NCBI RefSeq assembly: GCF_028416595.1
Contig: NZ_JAMQKC010000008.1
Coordinates: 62,001 to 126,000 of the forward strand
Reading direction: 5' to 3'
DNA: 64,000 bases
From: Aquibacillus salsiterrae
Lineage (GTDB): Bacteria; Bacillota; Bacilli; Bacillales; Amphibacillaceae
Below, one piece after another: positions 53,925 through 62,273 of this stretch (the stretch's first letter is position 1; every line of letters starts with the position of its first letter). The notes under the pieces were generated by a model, which saw only the letters and a list, made by a program, of their open reading frames with translations, had not been told where the DNA came from and ran no database searches. The position numbers and the translations under genes were made by a program.

Positions 53925-54983
53925 ATGGAGAAATACCGTATTGACCGTAGTAAAGGATTGGAATTCGGTATCTATACGCTAGGTGATCACCTCCCGAATC
54001 CAGTTACTGGGGAGCGAATTTCAGAAGAACAAAGAATTAAAGATATTATCGAATATGCAAAACTTGCTGATCAAGCAGGAATTGATTTTTTTAGTGTCGG
54101 CGAAAGTCACCAAGAGTATTTTGCTACCCAAGCACACGCAGTAGTACTTGCTGCAATTGCCCAAGCAACGCAAAACATTAAGATTGCAAGCTCATCAACG
54201 ATTATCAGTACATCAGACCCTGTTCGTGTTTATGAAAATTTTGCAACGCTTGATTTAATTTCTGGAGGAAGGGCAGAAATTGTTGCAGGTCGCGCTTCTC
54301 GGATTGGTCTGTTTGATTTACTTGGGTATAATGTCCGAGATTATGAGGAGTTATTTGAGGAGAAATTTGATTTATTAAGACAGATTAATGAAAATGAAGT
54401 TGTCAATTGGAGCGGTGAATTTCGTGCTCCTTTAAATGATGCAAGAGTTCTACCGCGGCCGAAACACGGATCTTTACCCATTTGGCGTGCTGTAGGTGGT
54501 TCACCTGCAAGTGCAATTAAAGCAGGATATGCTGGGGTGCCAATGTATATGGCGCACTTAGGTGGGCCAGTAACGGTATTTAAGCGTACGGTCGATGCGT
54601 ACCGAGAAGCAGCTCAACGCGGTGGGCATAATCCAGACGATCTACCTATTGCAACAGCAGGCTTTTTCTATGCAGCAGAAACTTCCCAACAAGCCTTAAA
54701 AGATATGTATCCACACATTAATGAAGGAATGAAAAAAACAAATGGACAAGGATTTCCTAAGCAGCATTTTGCCCAAGGTATCGACCCGCATAATGTAATG
54801 AATATTGGAAGTCCACAAGAGATCATTGAGAAAATTCTCTACCAGCATGAAGTGTATGGACATCAGCGATATATTGCTCAAATTGACTTTGGCGGAGTTC
54901 CGTTTGAACGACTTCAAAGAAATATTGAGTTAATTGCAACAGAAATTCTACCAGCAATTAGGAAATATACGGCAAAAAATTAA
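53925..54983 (+). CDS. LLM-class flavin-dependent monooxygenase
   Basis: The 352-aa protein has the bacterial luciferase-like TIM barrel: GIDFFSVGESHQEYFATQAH, IKIASSSTIISTSDPVRVYE, LISGGRAEIVAGRASRIGLF and PIWRAVGGSPASAIKAGYAG. Such enzymes use FMNH2 supplied by a separate reductase to oxygenate their substrate. Two flavin reductases and a flavin-synthesis enzyme lie downstream, which fits that need. Substrate unknown. GAAAGGATG lies before the ATG. Confidence 0.92.
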   Translation: MEKYRIDRSKGLEFGIYTLGDHLPNPVTGERISEEQRIKDIIEYAKLADQAGIDFFSVGESHQEYFATQAHAVVLAAIAQATQNIKIASSSTIISTSDPVRVYENFATLDLISGGRAEIVAGRASRIGLFDLLGYNVRDYEELFEEKFDLLRQINENEVVNWSGEFRAPLNDARVLPRPKHGSLPIWRAVGGSPASAIKAGYAGVPMYMAHLGGPVTVFKRTVDAYREAAQRGGHNPDDLPIATAGFFYAAETSQQALKDMYPHINEGMKKTNGQGFPKQHFAQGIDPHNVMNIGSPQEIIEKILYQHEVYGHQRYIAQIDFGGVPFERLQRNIELIATEILPAIRKYTAKN

Positions 54984-54996
54984 GGGGGACTAGTGA

Positions 54997-55566
54997 GTGA
55001 ACATTGTTGCATTATCTGGCTCTATCGTCGGGAGTAAAACGAGAACAGCGATGAATGCCGTTGTAAAGGAACTGAAAGAAAAGTACCCTGAAGAAAAAGT
55101 AACATTGATAGATTTAGCTGATTTTAAAGTTGAATTTAGTGATGGACGAAATTATTTGGATTATCAGGGTGATACCAAATATGTAGCACAAACCATAATG
55201 GACGCAGATGCAATCATTATTGGTACGCCAATTTTTCAAGCTTCAATACCAGCGACTCTTAAAAATATATTTGACTTACTTCCGGTAAATGCTTTTCGCG
55301 ATAAAGTAGTCAGTATGCTTGTTACAGCGGGGTCTTCTAAGCATTATTTGATTGCAGAAAACCAATTAAAGCCGATACTTGGATATATGAAAGCTCAGAT
55401 AGTTCAGACGTTTGTTTTTATTGAAGAGAGCGATTTTTATCGAAAAGAAATAACAAATGACGATGTTATCTTTAGAATACAAAGACTAGCGGAAGATACG
55501 GTTTTGCTAACCAGAACCTATACAAAAATTCGTGAAGAAAAGGAAGAAGCGGAATACGGATTTTAA
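54997..55566 (+). CDS. NAD(P)H-dependent FMN reductase
   Basis: The 189-aa flavodoxin-like reductase has the phosphate loop LSGSIVGSKTRTAMN, then IIGTPIFQASIPATLKNIFDLLP and LVTAGSSKHYLIAENQLKPILGYMKA, the SsuE/YwrO-like pattern. It starts 13 nt after the monooxygenase stop (GTG after GGGGGACT), so the two are in one transcript and it probably supplies FMNH2 to that enzyme. The gene at 56731 is a close paralogue. Confidence 0.9.
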   Translation: MNIVALSGSIVGSKTRTAMNAVVKELKEKYPEEKVTLIDLADFKVEFSDGRNYLDYQGDTKYVAQTIMDADAIIIGTPIFQASIPATLKNIFDLLPVNAFRDKVVSMLVTAGSSKHYLIAENQLKPILGYMKAQIVQTFVFIEESDFYRKEITNDDVIFRIQRLAEDTVLLTRTYTKIREEKEEAEYGF

Positions 55567-55652
55567 ATGATTCGATCAAATATCAAAACTTCTTTACTAT
55601 TATAAATTGGGATGAGTTGGGGAAAAGTTCTGAAAAAGCACTAAAATAGTAG

Positions 55653-55699
55653 ATAATGAAAAAATAAGGTACGATAGAGGTGCCTTGTTTTTTCATTAT
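55653..55699 (+). terminator. Long hairpin terminator after the monooxygenase pair
   Basis: About 20 bp: ATAATGAAAAAATAAGGTAC with GTGCCTTGTTTTTTCATTAT, two or three G-U pairs. Read-through into ribF is possible but the hairpin divides the module into two units. Confidence 0.75.
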
Positions 55700-55722
55700 A
55701 TTTTTGTAGAAAAGGGATGACC

Positions 55723-56664
55723 ATGGAAATTATTGAACTAAACGAAAAAGCGTCTAATCATCCAAAAGCCCTAACGCTTGTCATTGGTAAATTTGATGGC
55801 GTTCATAAAGGCCATCAAGCAATCTTGCAAACGGCAAAAAGTTATATGGATGAAGCGAATGAACTTTTGGCAGTAATGAGTTTTTCTGCTCATCCACTAT
55901 GGGTTTTAAAGCAAAAAGAAGAATTTAAACATAAGCTAACCCCTGATAACCAAAAGCTTCATCTATTGAAGCAATTTGGTGTAAGTAGATGTTATTGGAT
56001 CGAATTTACAAAAGAGTATGCTAAAACAACTGCTGAGCAATTTGTAAACGAGCATTTAGCTCCGTTACATGTTAACCGAATAGTAGTTGGAGAGGGATTT
56101 AGGTTTGGTGCTGGTGGTTTATCAAGTACTGATGAACTTATTCAGTTATGCAATGAAAAAGGTATTGAAGTTATCGTTGTACCACTTGTCAAGGTGAACG
56201 GTGAAAAAATAAGTGGTAGAAGCATTCGAAAATGGGTTGAATTGGGTTTAATGGAACCAGTTCACGCTGTATTGGGACGCCCTTTTACGGTTACCGGTAA
56301 AGTTATTCACGGGCAAAAGATGGGAAGAAAGCTTGGATTTCCTACCGTCAATTTAGGTGACGTTGATGATTATGTAAACCCTAAACCGGGTGTATACCTT
56401 GGACAGATAGGTATTCATAATGAAAAAGACATCACTGAATATTATGACGTGCTAATTAGTGCCGGATACAGACCTACCGTCAGTGGTAAAGGATATTTAA
56501 TAGAAGCGTATTTGCTAAACTATTCAGGTGATTTATATGATAAAACAGTATCAGTTACCTTTCTTCGTTATATGCGTGACGAGGTTAAGTTCACAGAACT
56601 AGATGATTTAGTTAAACAAATGGAGAAAGATAAAATTGATGGCGAACGGTTAATGGGGCATTAG
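55723..56664 (+). CDS. Bifunctional riboflavin kinase/FAD synthetase (RibF family)
   Basis: The 313-aa enzyme makes FMN and FAD from riboflavin and ATP. The N-terminal nucleotidyltransferase has LVIGKFDGVHKGHQ and GEGFRFG; ISGRSIRKWVELG joins it to the C-terminal riboflavin kinase with GRPFTVTGKVIHGQKMGRKL and GFPTVNL. Placed between flavin reductases, it is probably a dedicated second RibF, as RibR is in the B. subtilis ytm operon. ATG 55723 has AAAGGG 6 nt upstream; the ATG at 55717 touches the site. Confidence 0.9.
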   Translation: MEIIELNEKASNHPKALTLVIGKFDGVHKGHQAILQTAKSYMDEANELLAVMSFSAHPLWVLKQKEEFKHKLTPDNQKLHLLKQFGVSRCYWIEFTKEYAKTTAEQFVNEHLAPLHVNRIVVGEGFRFGAGGLSSTDELIQLCNEKGIEVIVVPLVKVNGEKISGRSIRKWVELGLMEPVHAVLGRPFTVTGKVIHGQKMGRKLGFPTVNLGDVDDYVNPKPGVYLGQIGIHNEKDITEYYDVLISAGYRPTVSGKGYLIEAYLLNYSGDLYDKTVSVTFLRYMRDEVKFTELDDLVKQMEKDKIDGERLMGH

Positions 56665-56730
56665 TTATAGTAGGGATAATGGTTACGTTTATCTAAACTA
56701 TTGGCTAGTGTAAAAAAAGGAGGGAGAACC

Positions 56731-57255
56731 GTGAAAGTTGTTGGTGTAGCTGGTTCATTAGTTGGGTGGAAAACGAATGTCGTCATCCATCATGTTTTAA
56801 AAGCGGTCAAAGAAATCGATGTAACCATTGAGACAGAATTAATAGATTTGAGAGATTATCAAGTTGAGTTTGTTACAGGCGAACCACTTGCTTACTATAA
56901 TCAGGATACATTTGATGTTGTGAACAAAATCCAATCAGCAGATTTACTAGTGTTTGGGACACCTATTTATCAGGCGTCCATTTCCGGTGCGTTGAAAAAT
57001 TTATTCGACCATTTTCCGGTCGATGCATTTAAGGGCAAGGTTACTGGGATGGTTACAACCGGTGCAGTGGAAAAGCACTTTCTTGTTTCTGAATATCATT
57101 TAAAACCTATCCTTTCCTATTTGAAAGGGTTAGTTCCGACATCCAATGTATTTGTTCATAATGACTCCTTTGATGACCAAAATGAAATAATTAACGAAGA
57201 AGTACTAAAGCGAATTAAGCTGCTCGCAACAGAAATGATCACATTAAGAAAGTAA
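56731..57255 (+). CDS. NAD(P)H-dependent FMN reductase, second copy
   Basis: The 174-aa protein is a paralogue of the gene at 54997: VAGSLVGWKTNVVIHHVLKA, LVFGTPIYQASISGALKNLFDHFP, VTTGAVEKHFLVSEYHLKPI. GTG at 56731 has GGAGG 7 nt upstream; the frame continues 10 codons further without a site. It is 66 nt after ribF and 53 nt before a ferredoxin, probably in one transcript. Confidence 0.9.
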   Translation: MKVVGVAGSLVGWKTNVVIHHVLKAVKEIDVTIETELIDLRDYQVEFVTGEPLAYYNQDTFDVVNKIQSADLLVFGTPIYQASISGALKNLFDHFPVDAFKGKVTGMVTTGAVEKHFLVSEYHLKPILSYLKGLVPTSNVFVHNDSFDDQNEIINEEVLKRIKLLATEMITLRK

Positions 57256-57308
57256 ACGAACGAATTAATAGAATAGATACTAATTGTTGAAAATAGGAGG
57301 ATTGTATC

Positions 57309-57548
57309 ATGGCATTTGTAATTACAGAACCATGCGAAATAGAAAAGGCAGGAGAATGTGTGACTGTTTGTCCAGTTGATTGTATTGAGGAAGGTAAAAG
57401 TCAATTTTATATTGATCCAGATATTTGTATTGATTGTGCAGCCTGTGCAGCTGTATGCCCGGTTGATGCAATTGTGGAAGAATATGATTTGACACCAGAA
57501 CAAGAACCATATTTAGAAAAGGCAGAGAAATTTTTCCAAAATCGATAA
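57309..57548 (+). CDS. Ferredoxin with two Fe-S cluster motifs
   Basis: The 79-aa protein has two cysteine groups: PCEIEKAGECVTVCPVDCI and CIDCAACAAVCPVDAI. The spacing suits a seven- or eight-iron bacterial ferredoxin. The acidic C-terminal helix (TPEQEPYLEKAEKFF) is typical of Bacillus 7Fe ferredoxins. AGGAGG lies before the ATG. It ends the flavin module, so it may carry electrons for it (inference). Confidence 0.93.
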   Translation: MAFVITEPCEIEKAGECVTVCPVDCIEEGKSQFYIDPDICIDCAACAAVCPVDAIVEEYDLTPEQEPYLEKAEKFFQNR

Positions 57549-57592
57549 AAAAACAGGTGGTACCTATGGATAGGTGTCCACCTGTTTTTTTT
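57547..57592 (+). terminator. Strong terminator of the flavin module
   Basis: A stacked hairpin: AAACAGGTGG with CCACCTGTTT, and inner ACCTAT/ATAGGT, followed by T8. Confidence 0.9.
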
Positions 57593-57765
57593 ACAAGATA
57601 AGAAAGTGTAAAAAAATTCAAGCATGGATAACATTCAGCGACAGCCACGTCCAAGCTTCAGCGCCTACCCCTCCCGAGTTGTCTTACGCTTTTTTTGAGG
57701 GGTGGGAAACAACATCCACTGACAGCCATGACGAGCGTCTTAAAACCATCTATTCTCGGATTTAA
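57593..57765. repeat. Dispersed repeats, two units
   Basis: ATAAGAAAGTGTAAAAAAATTC, then AACATTCAGCGACAGCCACG and TCCAAGCTTCAGCGCCTACC, matching both the 39371 copy and the left end of the main repeat; TGACAGCCATGACGAGCG repeats part of the core. Confidence 0.65.
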
Positions 57766-57823
57766 TAAAAAATGATGGAAGAGGAAGGATAATAGTACTA
57801 AATATTTTTTTGGAGGGAGCTAT

Positions 57824-59416
57824 ATGAACATTGCGGATTTACTGACGATCATTAGCTTTATTGTATTAGCACTAGTGGTTTTTATCATTATTGGCCTTAG
57901 TGTCTTTTTATATTTTGTTGATCGTAACCAAAAGCAGCACCCAGTTCTGCGGAATTACCCAGTCATAGGGCGGATTAGATACTTCCTAGAACAAATTGGA
58001 CCTGAATTGCGCCAATATTTATTTAATAATGATTTAGAAGGGAAACCATTTTCACGAGTGGATTATCAACATATAGTGAAAAAGGCGAAATATAAGCGAG
58101 ACGTTATTGGCTTTGGATCTAGGCGTGATTTTGAGCAAGCTGGCTTTTATATAAGGAATTCCATGTTTCCTAAGTTAACTGATGAATTAAAAATGGACAT
58201 GGATACTGAGGTCACAACTAATCGTTATTTATTAATTAAAGACCCGCTTTTTACGCAACGGGAGGAGAGACTTGAGCAGGAGAGATCCTCTTCTTATTTA
58301 TTAGACAAGGAAAATTACATTGTTATTGGCGAAAAATTGAAGCATCCCTTTGTGGTTAAAGGACAAATTGGTATGTCGGCAATGAGTTATGGGTCACTTG
58401 GAAAGCGAGCGATTACTGCTTTATCTGAAGGGCTTGGTATGGCCCAAGGGGCATGGATGAATACCGGAGAAGGCGGTATTTCTGATTATCATTTAAAAGG
58501 TGGAGTAGATTTAATCATGCAAATTGGGCCTGGCCTGTTTGGCGTACGTGACAAGCAAGGCAATTTTAGTTGGGATGCCTTAAAAGAAAAGAGTGAAATC
58601 CCACAGGTGAAAGCTTTCGAGATCAAGTTGGCGCAAGGTGCAAAAACGAGAGGAGGACATATTGATGGCGAAAAAGTAACCGAAGAAATTGCTAAAATAC
58701 GAATGGTCGAACCTTACAAGTCAATCGATAGTCCGAATCGTTTTCGTGAATTTAATGATTTTCCATCTCTTTTTCGTTTTATCGAAGAAATCCGTAAGTT
58801 TACTGGCAAGCCGGTAGGGATGAAAGTCGTCATAGGGAGTCAAACCGAAGCTGATGAATTAGCGAAGCATATAAAAGAGACGGGTATAAGCCCTGATTTT
58901 ATCACTATTGATGGTGGTGAAGGCGGAACTGGTGCGTCATATCAAGAACTTGCTGATAGTGTTGGTTTACCGATTAAATCTGCTTTACCATTAGTGGACC
59001 ATGCGTTAAGAAAGTATGGTGTTCGTTACAAGGTGAAGCTGATCGCCTCTGGAAAGCTATTTTCACCTGACCGTGTTGCAATAGCGTTAGCAATGGGTGC
59101 CGATTTAGTCAATATTGCACGTGCATTCATGATAACTGTTGGTTGTATTCAAGCATTAAAGTGTGAATCAAATGCCTGTCCAGTTGGAGTAGCAACGACT
59201 GACCCTGATTTGCAAAAAGCATTAGTCATTGATGAAAAAAAACACCGAACAGCTAATTATGTGATCACTATGCGAAAATCGTTATTTAGACTTGCAGCAG
59301 CTGCTGGAATTGAATCTCCTACACAGTTTAATCAAAGTCATATCGTTTACAAGGATGAACGTGGCAAAATACTTACTATGAACGATATTTATGAATCGAT
59401 TGTAAAGGATAATTGA
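57824..59416 (+). CDS. FMN-binding glutamate-synthase-like protein (YerD-like)
   Basis: The 530-aa protein has an N-terminal membrane segment (residues 10-32, TIISFIVLALVVFIIIGLSV) and a large GltB-type FMN/Fe-S barrel: GMSAMSYGSLGKRAITALSEG, TGEGGISDYHLKGGVDLIMQIG, ITIDGGEGGTGASY, ARAFMITVGCIQALKCESNACPVGVATTDP with the Cys cluster. YerD of B. subtilis has the same layout. It is not the glutamine-using GltA because the amidotransferase domain is absent. GGAGGG precedes the ATG. Confidence 0.93.
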   Translation: MNIADLLTIISFIVLALVVFIIIGLSVFLYFVDRNQKQHPVLRNYPVIGRIRYFLEQIGPELRQYLFNNDLEGKPFSRVDYQHIVKKAKYKRDVIGFGSRRDFEQAGFYIRNSMFPKLTDELKMDMDTEVTTNRYLLIKDPLFTQREERLEQERSSSYLLDKENYIVIGEKLKHPFVVKGQIGMSAMSYGSLGKRAITALSEGLGMAQGAWMNTGEGGISDYHLKGGVDLIMQIGPGLFGVRDKQGNFSWDALKEKSEIPQVKAFEIKLAQGAKTRGGHIDGEKVTEEIAKIRMVEPYKSIDSPNRFREFNDFPSLFRFIEEIRKFTGKPVGMKVVIGSQTEADELAKHIKETGISPDFITIDGGEGGTGASYQELADSVGLPIKSALPLVDHALRKYGVRYKVKLIASGKLFSPDRVAIALAMGADLVNIARAFMITVGCIQALKCESNACPVGVATTDPDLQKALVIDEKKHRTANYVITMRKSLFRLAAAAGIESPTQFNQSHIVYKDERGKILTMNDIYESIVKDN

Positions 59417-59423
59417 AAACGAT

Positions 59424-59454
59424 AAACTCCTCTAAACATGTTTAGAGGAGTTTT
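59424..59454. terminator. Terminator between convergent genes
   Basis: A perfect 13-bp stem AAACTCCTCTAAA/TTTAGAGGAGTTT with CATG loop. Confidence 0.88.
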
Positions 59455-59482
59455 AAATGCCGTTTTGGCGACTATTTTTGGG

Positions 59483-60244
59483 TTAGATAAGATGAACATT
59501 AACACCATAGCTTTCTATTCTTTCAGTAACGTCTAGGGGGAGCTCGTCGAAGATATAATCATTAATATCGTTTAGGTCAGCTACTTTAGCAAAATTAACT
59601 TTATTTACTTTACTGTGGTCACTTAAAAGAATCGATTGTCTAGCGCGTTCAATCATCAAACGTTTAATCGTTGCTTCCATTAAATTGGGGGTGGTTAGTA
59701 TTCCTTCTTTTAGGTCAATTCCATTAATCCCGATGAATGCCTTATCAATACGAATCATTTTTAATGATTGTTCTGCAAATGGTCCAACTAAGGCTGATGT
59801 CTCTCTACGGAAACTACCACCTAGTAACATGACATCATGGCTTGGGTTTTTAGCAAGTTCCTGCATGATTGCTACAGAATTTGTAACAATAGATAGCTTA
59901 GGTAAACTTTTTAATTCTTTGGAAAGTTCATAAGTTGTTGTTCCGGAATCAAGTAATATAGTATCACCTGGTTCGATAAAGGTTACAGCTTTTCTTGCTA
60001 TTGCTTGCTTCTCCTCAACAAATTCCTTTTCTTTTTCAAGCATTGTTTGCTCATAGCTTACACTTTGGGCTAAGACGGCACCACCATGTGTTCTTTTAAT
60101 GTGGTTCGATTCTTCTAATTCCTTCAAATCTCTCCGAATGGTTGATTCAGATACCTGAAAATAACTGGTTAAGTCATGAACGGTAGCGCGTGTTTGATTC
60201 TTGATGTATGCGAGTATTTTTTCCTTTCGTTCTTCCATAAACAT
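59483..60244 (-). CDS. DeoR-family sugar operon regulator
   Basis: The 253-aa protein has the DeoR helix-turn-helix (TRATVHDLTSYFQVSESTIRRDL, KRTHGGAVL) and a sugar-phosphate sensor domain (ILLDSGTTTYELSKEL, VTNSVAIMQEL, LLGGSFRRETSALVGPF). Such repressors control the neighbouring sugar operon. Here the divergent neighbour is only a decayed gene, so the regulator may be orphaned. GGGGG lies 7 nt before the ATG. Confidence 0.92.
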   Translation of the reverse strand: MFMEERKEKILAYIKNQTRATVHDLTSYFQVSESTIRRDLKELEESNHIKRTHGGAVLAQSVSYEQTMLEKEKEFVEEKQAIARKAVTFIEPGDTILLDSGTTTYELSKELKSLPKLSIVTNSVAIMQELAKNPSHDVMLLGGSFRRETSALVGPFAEQSLKMIRIDKAFIGINGIDLKEGILTTPNLMEATIKRLMIERARQSILLSDHSKVNKVNFAKVADLNDINDYIFDELPLDVTERIESYGVNVHLI

Positions 60245-60305
60245 GAGAATGCCCCCACAGTTAAAGTCAATACTATCATTATAATCGATGATGGAGGAGT
60301 TTCAA

Positions 60306-60570
60306 ATGAACAACGGAATGAAATTTAATGTTTCGTATGGTTTGGTGCTTTTAAGGACTAGAAGATGGCCATGGCAACAGGTGAATTTCAGTCAATCGAG
60401 TCCGAATTACTGCCTAATTCGGACAGTAAAAGCCGAAATTCAGCCAACCAAGTCCGAATGCAAGCCTGCCTGGAGCATAAATCAACATAGCATTAGCCCG
60501 CGCATTATATAAGAAATACGTTGCTGTAACAAATGTTCTAAAGGGCTGGACACCAGAAATAAACAAATAA
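60306..60570 (+). pseudogene. Decayed gene interrupted by repeat sequence
   Basis: GGAGGAG precedes an ATG opening NNGMKFNVSYGLVLLRTR, and a different frame at the far end reads INIALARALYKKYVAVTNVL then KGWTPEINK before a stop. Between them lies repeat-like sequence (60380-60480). The two ends look like the start and end of one divergent target of the DeoR gene, probably in sugar use. The gene cannot be identified from these ends. Confidence 0.5.
60380..60480. repeat. Short inverted-repeat element
   Basis: GTGAATTTCAGTCAA, GTCCGAATTACTGCCTAATT, CGGACAGTAAAAGCCGAAAT and TCAGCCAACCAAGTCCGAAT form nested inverted and direct repeats of a CCGAATT/AATTCGG unit. It recalls intergenic repeats seen in Bacillus genomes. 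Confidence 0.55.
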
Positions 60571-60575
60571 TAAAA

Positions 60576-60611
60576 AAGAGAGAATGGGACCTTATTGGCT
60601 CATTCTCTCTT
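60576..60611 (+). terminator. Terminator after the decayed gene
   Basis: An 11-bp stem AAGAGAGAATG/CATTCTCTCTT with a 14-nt loop. Confidence 0.65.
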
Positions 60612-60679
60612 GATTTTATAAACATGCTACATAATAAGAGATTCAGTAGTGTGATAGCTTATAGGACGCAACTTCTAGC

Positions 60680-60738
60680 TCTTTTGATAAGAGATGTCTA
60701 GCGCAGGACGCGCGACTTACGCATTTCTTGCTTAGCAA
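60680..60738. repeat. Degenerate copy of the dispersed repeat
   Basis: AGATGTCTAGCGCAGGACGC and GCGACTTACGCATTTCTTGC, a worn copy ending just before the stop of the gene at 60744. Confidence 0.4.
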
Positions 60739-60743
60739 CTATT

Positions 60744-60986
60744 CTATACACAAATCTCTTCTTGTGTCATATCAACTAACTCAGAGTGGTAAGCTCCGGC
60801 AAGAATTTTGGGCTGCAGGTCAGAAATATAATCTTTGATGTCATTAGGTTGAGTGTTTGTTTCACTTAAGTGAAAGTAAACAAATCCTTTTTCGTTATGA
60901 AGAACGGAAAGGTGAATATCCTCTCCTACTTTAGTTGTTGCTACTAATCTACATGTTTTTCCTTTTGGTGCCATTTCAAATGAGAT
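60744..60986 (-). CDS. Small hypothetical protein, apparent ATC start
   Basis: The frame gives SFEMAPKGKTCRLVATTKVG and then EDIHLSVLHNEKGFVYFHLSE, an 80-aa soluble protein. GGAGGAG lies 6 nt before ATC at 60986. A TTG at 61028 has no ribosome binding site, and the next ATG (60974) is 18 nt from it. I do not recognise the family. Confidence 0.6.
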   Translation of the reverse strand: MSFEMAPKGKTCRLVATTKVGEDIHLSVLHNEKGFVYFHLSETNTQPNDIKDYISDLQPKILAGAYHSELVDMTQEEICV

Positions 60987-61275
60987 CGTAATCTCCTCCT
61001 GAACTGTTTTTAGTGTACAATCTTTCAACGTTGTACTGTATGAATTTTACCACAGCTAGAAAAACAGCTGAAATGAGATATAACCTGGACATCCTAGATA
61101 AAACTCTGAAATAGAAAAAGGGAAAAAGATACTGCGCTCGTTCTTATAATTAATCCAAAATACTCCCAAATACAAACAATTGTTGGTTTATTGTAGCAAT
61201 TTTAAGAAAAACAGAAGCTAGATATTTTGGGAATTTCTTTCTTACTTTCAAAAAACGAGAAGCCGTACTATCAAA

Positions 61276-62190
61276 TCATCTATTTCTCGTTTCTCTTGTT
61301 AATTCAAATACTGTTATTTCAGGGGGGCAATTAATTCGAATTGGAAAATTGCTAAATCCAATACCTGGATTCACATAAAGCCTGTTCCCCCTCTGTCCAT
61401 GTCCCTCAATCCAACCTGATGAGTAAATCCCAGTATAATGTAAAATATTCGAATAAAACCAGTCAGACAGGACCGGTATCATTACCTGACTACCATGAGT
61501 ATGTCCAGCGATAGCGAGTGGGGCAGCATAAGCTGCAAGTTGGTCATAGGTAGCAGGGTTATGCATGAATACAATTCGTGGGTCTTCTTTCGACAAATGA
61601 TCAAAAACTTTATCTGGGTCTGCATGATTTGGCCACGTAGCACCTATTCCAACGAGATTTAGTGAAGCGTCTGTTCTTTTGCCGAAAGTTACTTGATCTT
61701 TGGATATGTTTAATTGCAGTGTTTCGTTTTTAACAACAGTTATACCGAGTTGTTCTAAACGGTTTTCAACTAGTTTAGCTGTCTCTTCCTTGTACTTATC
61801 GTTTAAGTTACTCATCCCGTAATCATGGTTTCCTAGTACGGAGAACGTAGGTATCTTTGCATGTTGCAATGGTTTTAGTAACTCCACAACTTTATCCATC
61901 TGTTTTTCGCCATTGTTGCCTGGATGATAAAGGTAGTCACCGAGTAATAACACTGCTTGTGGTTTCATTTTAATTATCTTTTCGATGGAACGTTTGATTG
62001 TCCAACTATTATCCATCCACATTCCGATCTGAAAATCTCCAATTACTGCTATTTTCTTCCCGTCCCATTCTTCAGGAAGATTGGGAATGGTAACCTGTTC
62101 GTTTTCCACGTTAATTGTGTAAGGTTCGATAATCCCCCAAGCGAGTAGTAGGAATAAAACTAAGCAAAGTCCCTTCACGGTTTTCTTCAA
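61276..62190 (-). CDS. Metallophosphoesterase, membrane anchored
   Basis: The 304-aa protein has an N-terminal anchor (VKGLCLVLFLLLAWGII) and the calcineurin-like motifs GDFQIG, GDYLYH, GNHDYG, and GHTHGSQ near the C-terminus. It resembles YkuE/YpbG phosphoesterases, some of which act on cell-wall polymers or lipids. The usual GDxH first motif has Q in place of H. GGAG lies 11 nt before TTG 62190. Confidence 0.9.
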   Translation of the reverse strand: MKKTVKGLCLVLFLLLAWGIIEPYTINVENEQVTIPNLPEEWDGKKIAVIGDFQIGMWMDNSWTIKRSIEKIIKMKPQAVLLLGDYLYHPGNNGEKQMDKVVELLKPLQHAKIPTFSVLGNHDYGMSNLNDKYKEETAKLVENRLEQLGITVVKNETLQLNISKDQVTFGKRTDASLNLVGIGATWPNHADPDKVFDHLSKEDPRIVFMHNPATYDQLAAYAAPLAIAGHTHGSQVMIPVLSDWFYSNILHYTGIYSSGWIEGHGQRGNRLYVNPGIGFSNFPIRINCPPEITVFELTRETRNR

Positions 62191-62273
62191 AGCGTAGTCA
62201 TCTCCGTTCGATTACTATAGAGTATGTTTATTACGTTAAGGTCAAAAATAATCTTAATAATGAGATTTTGCTT

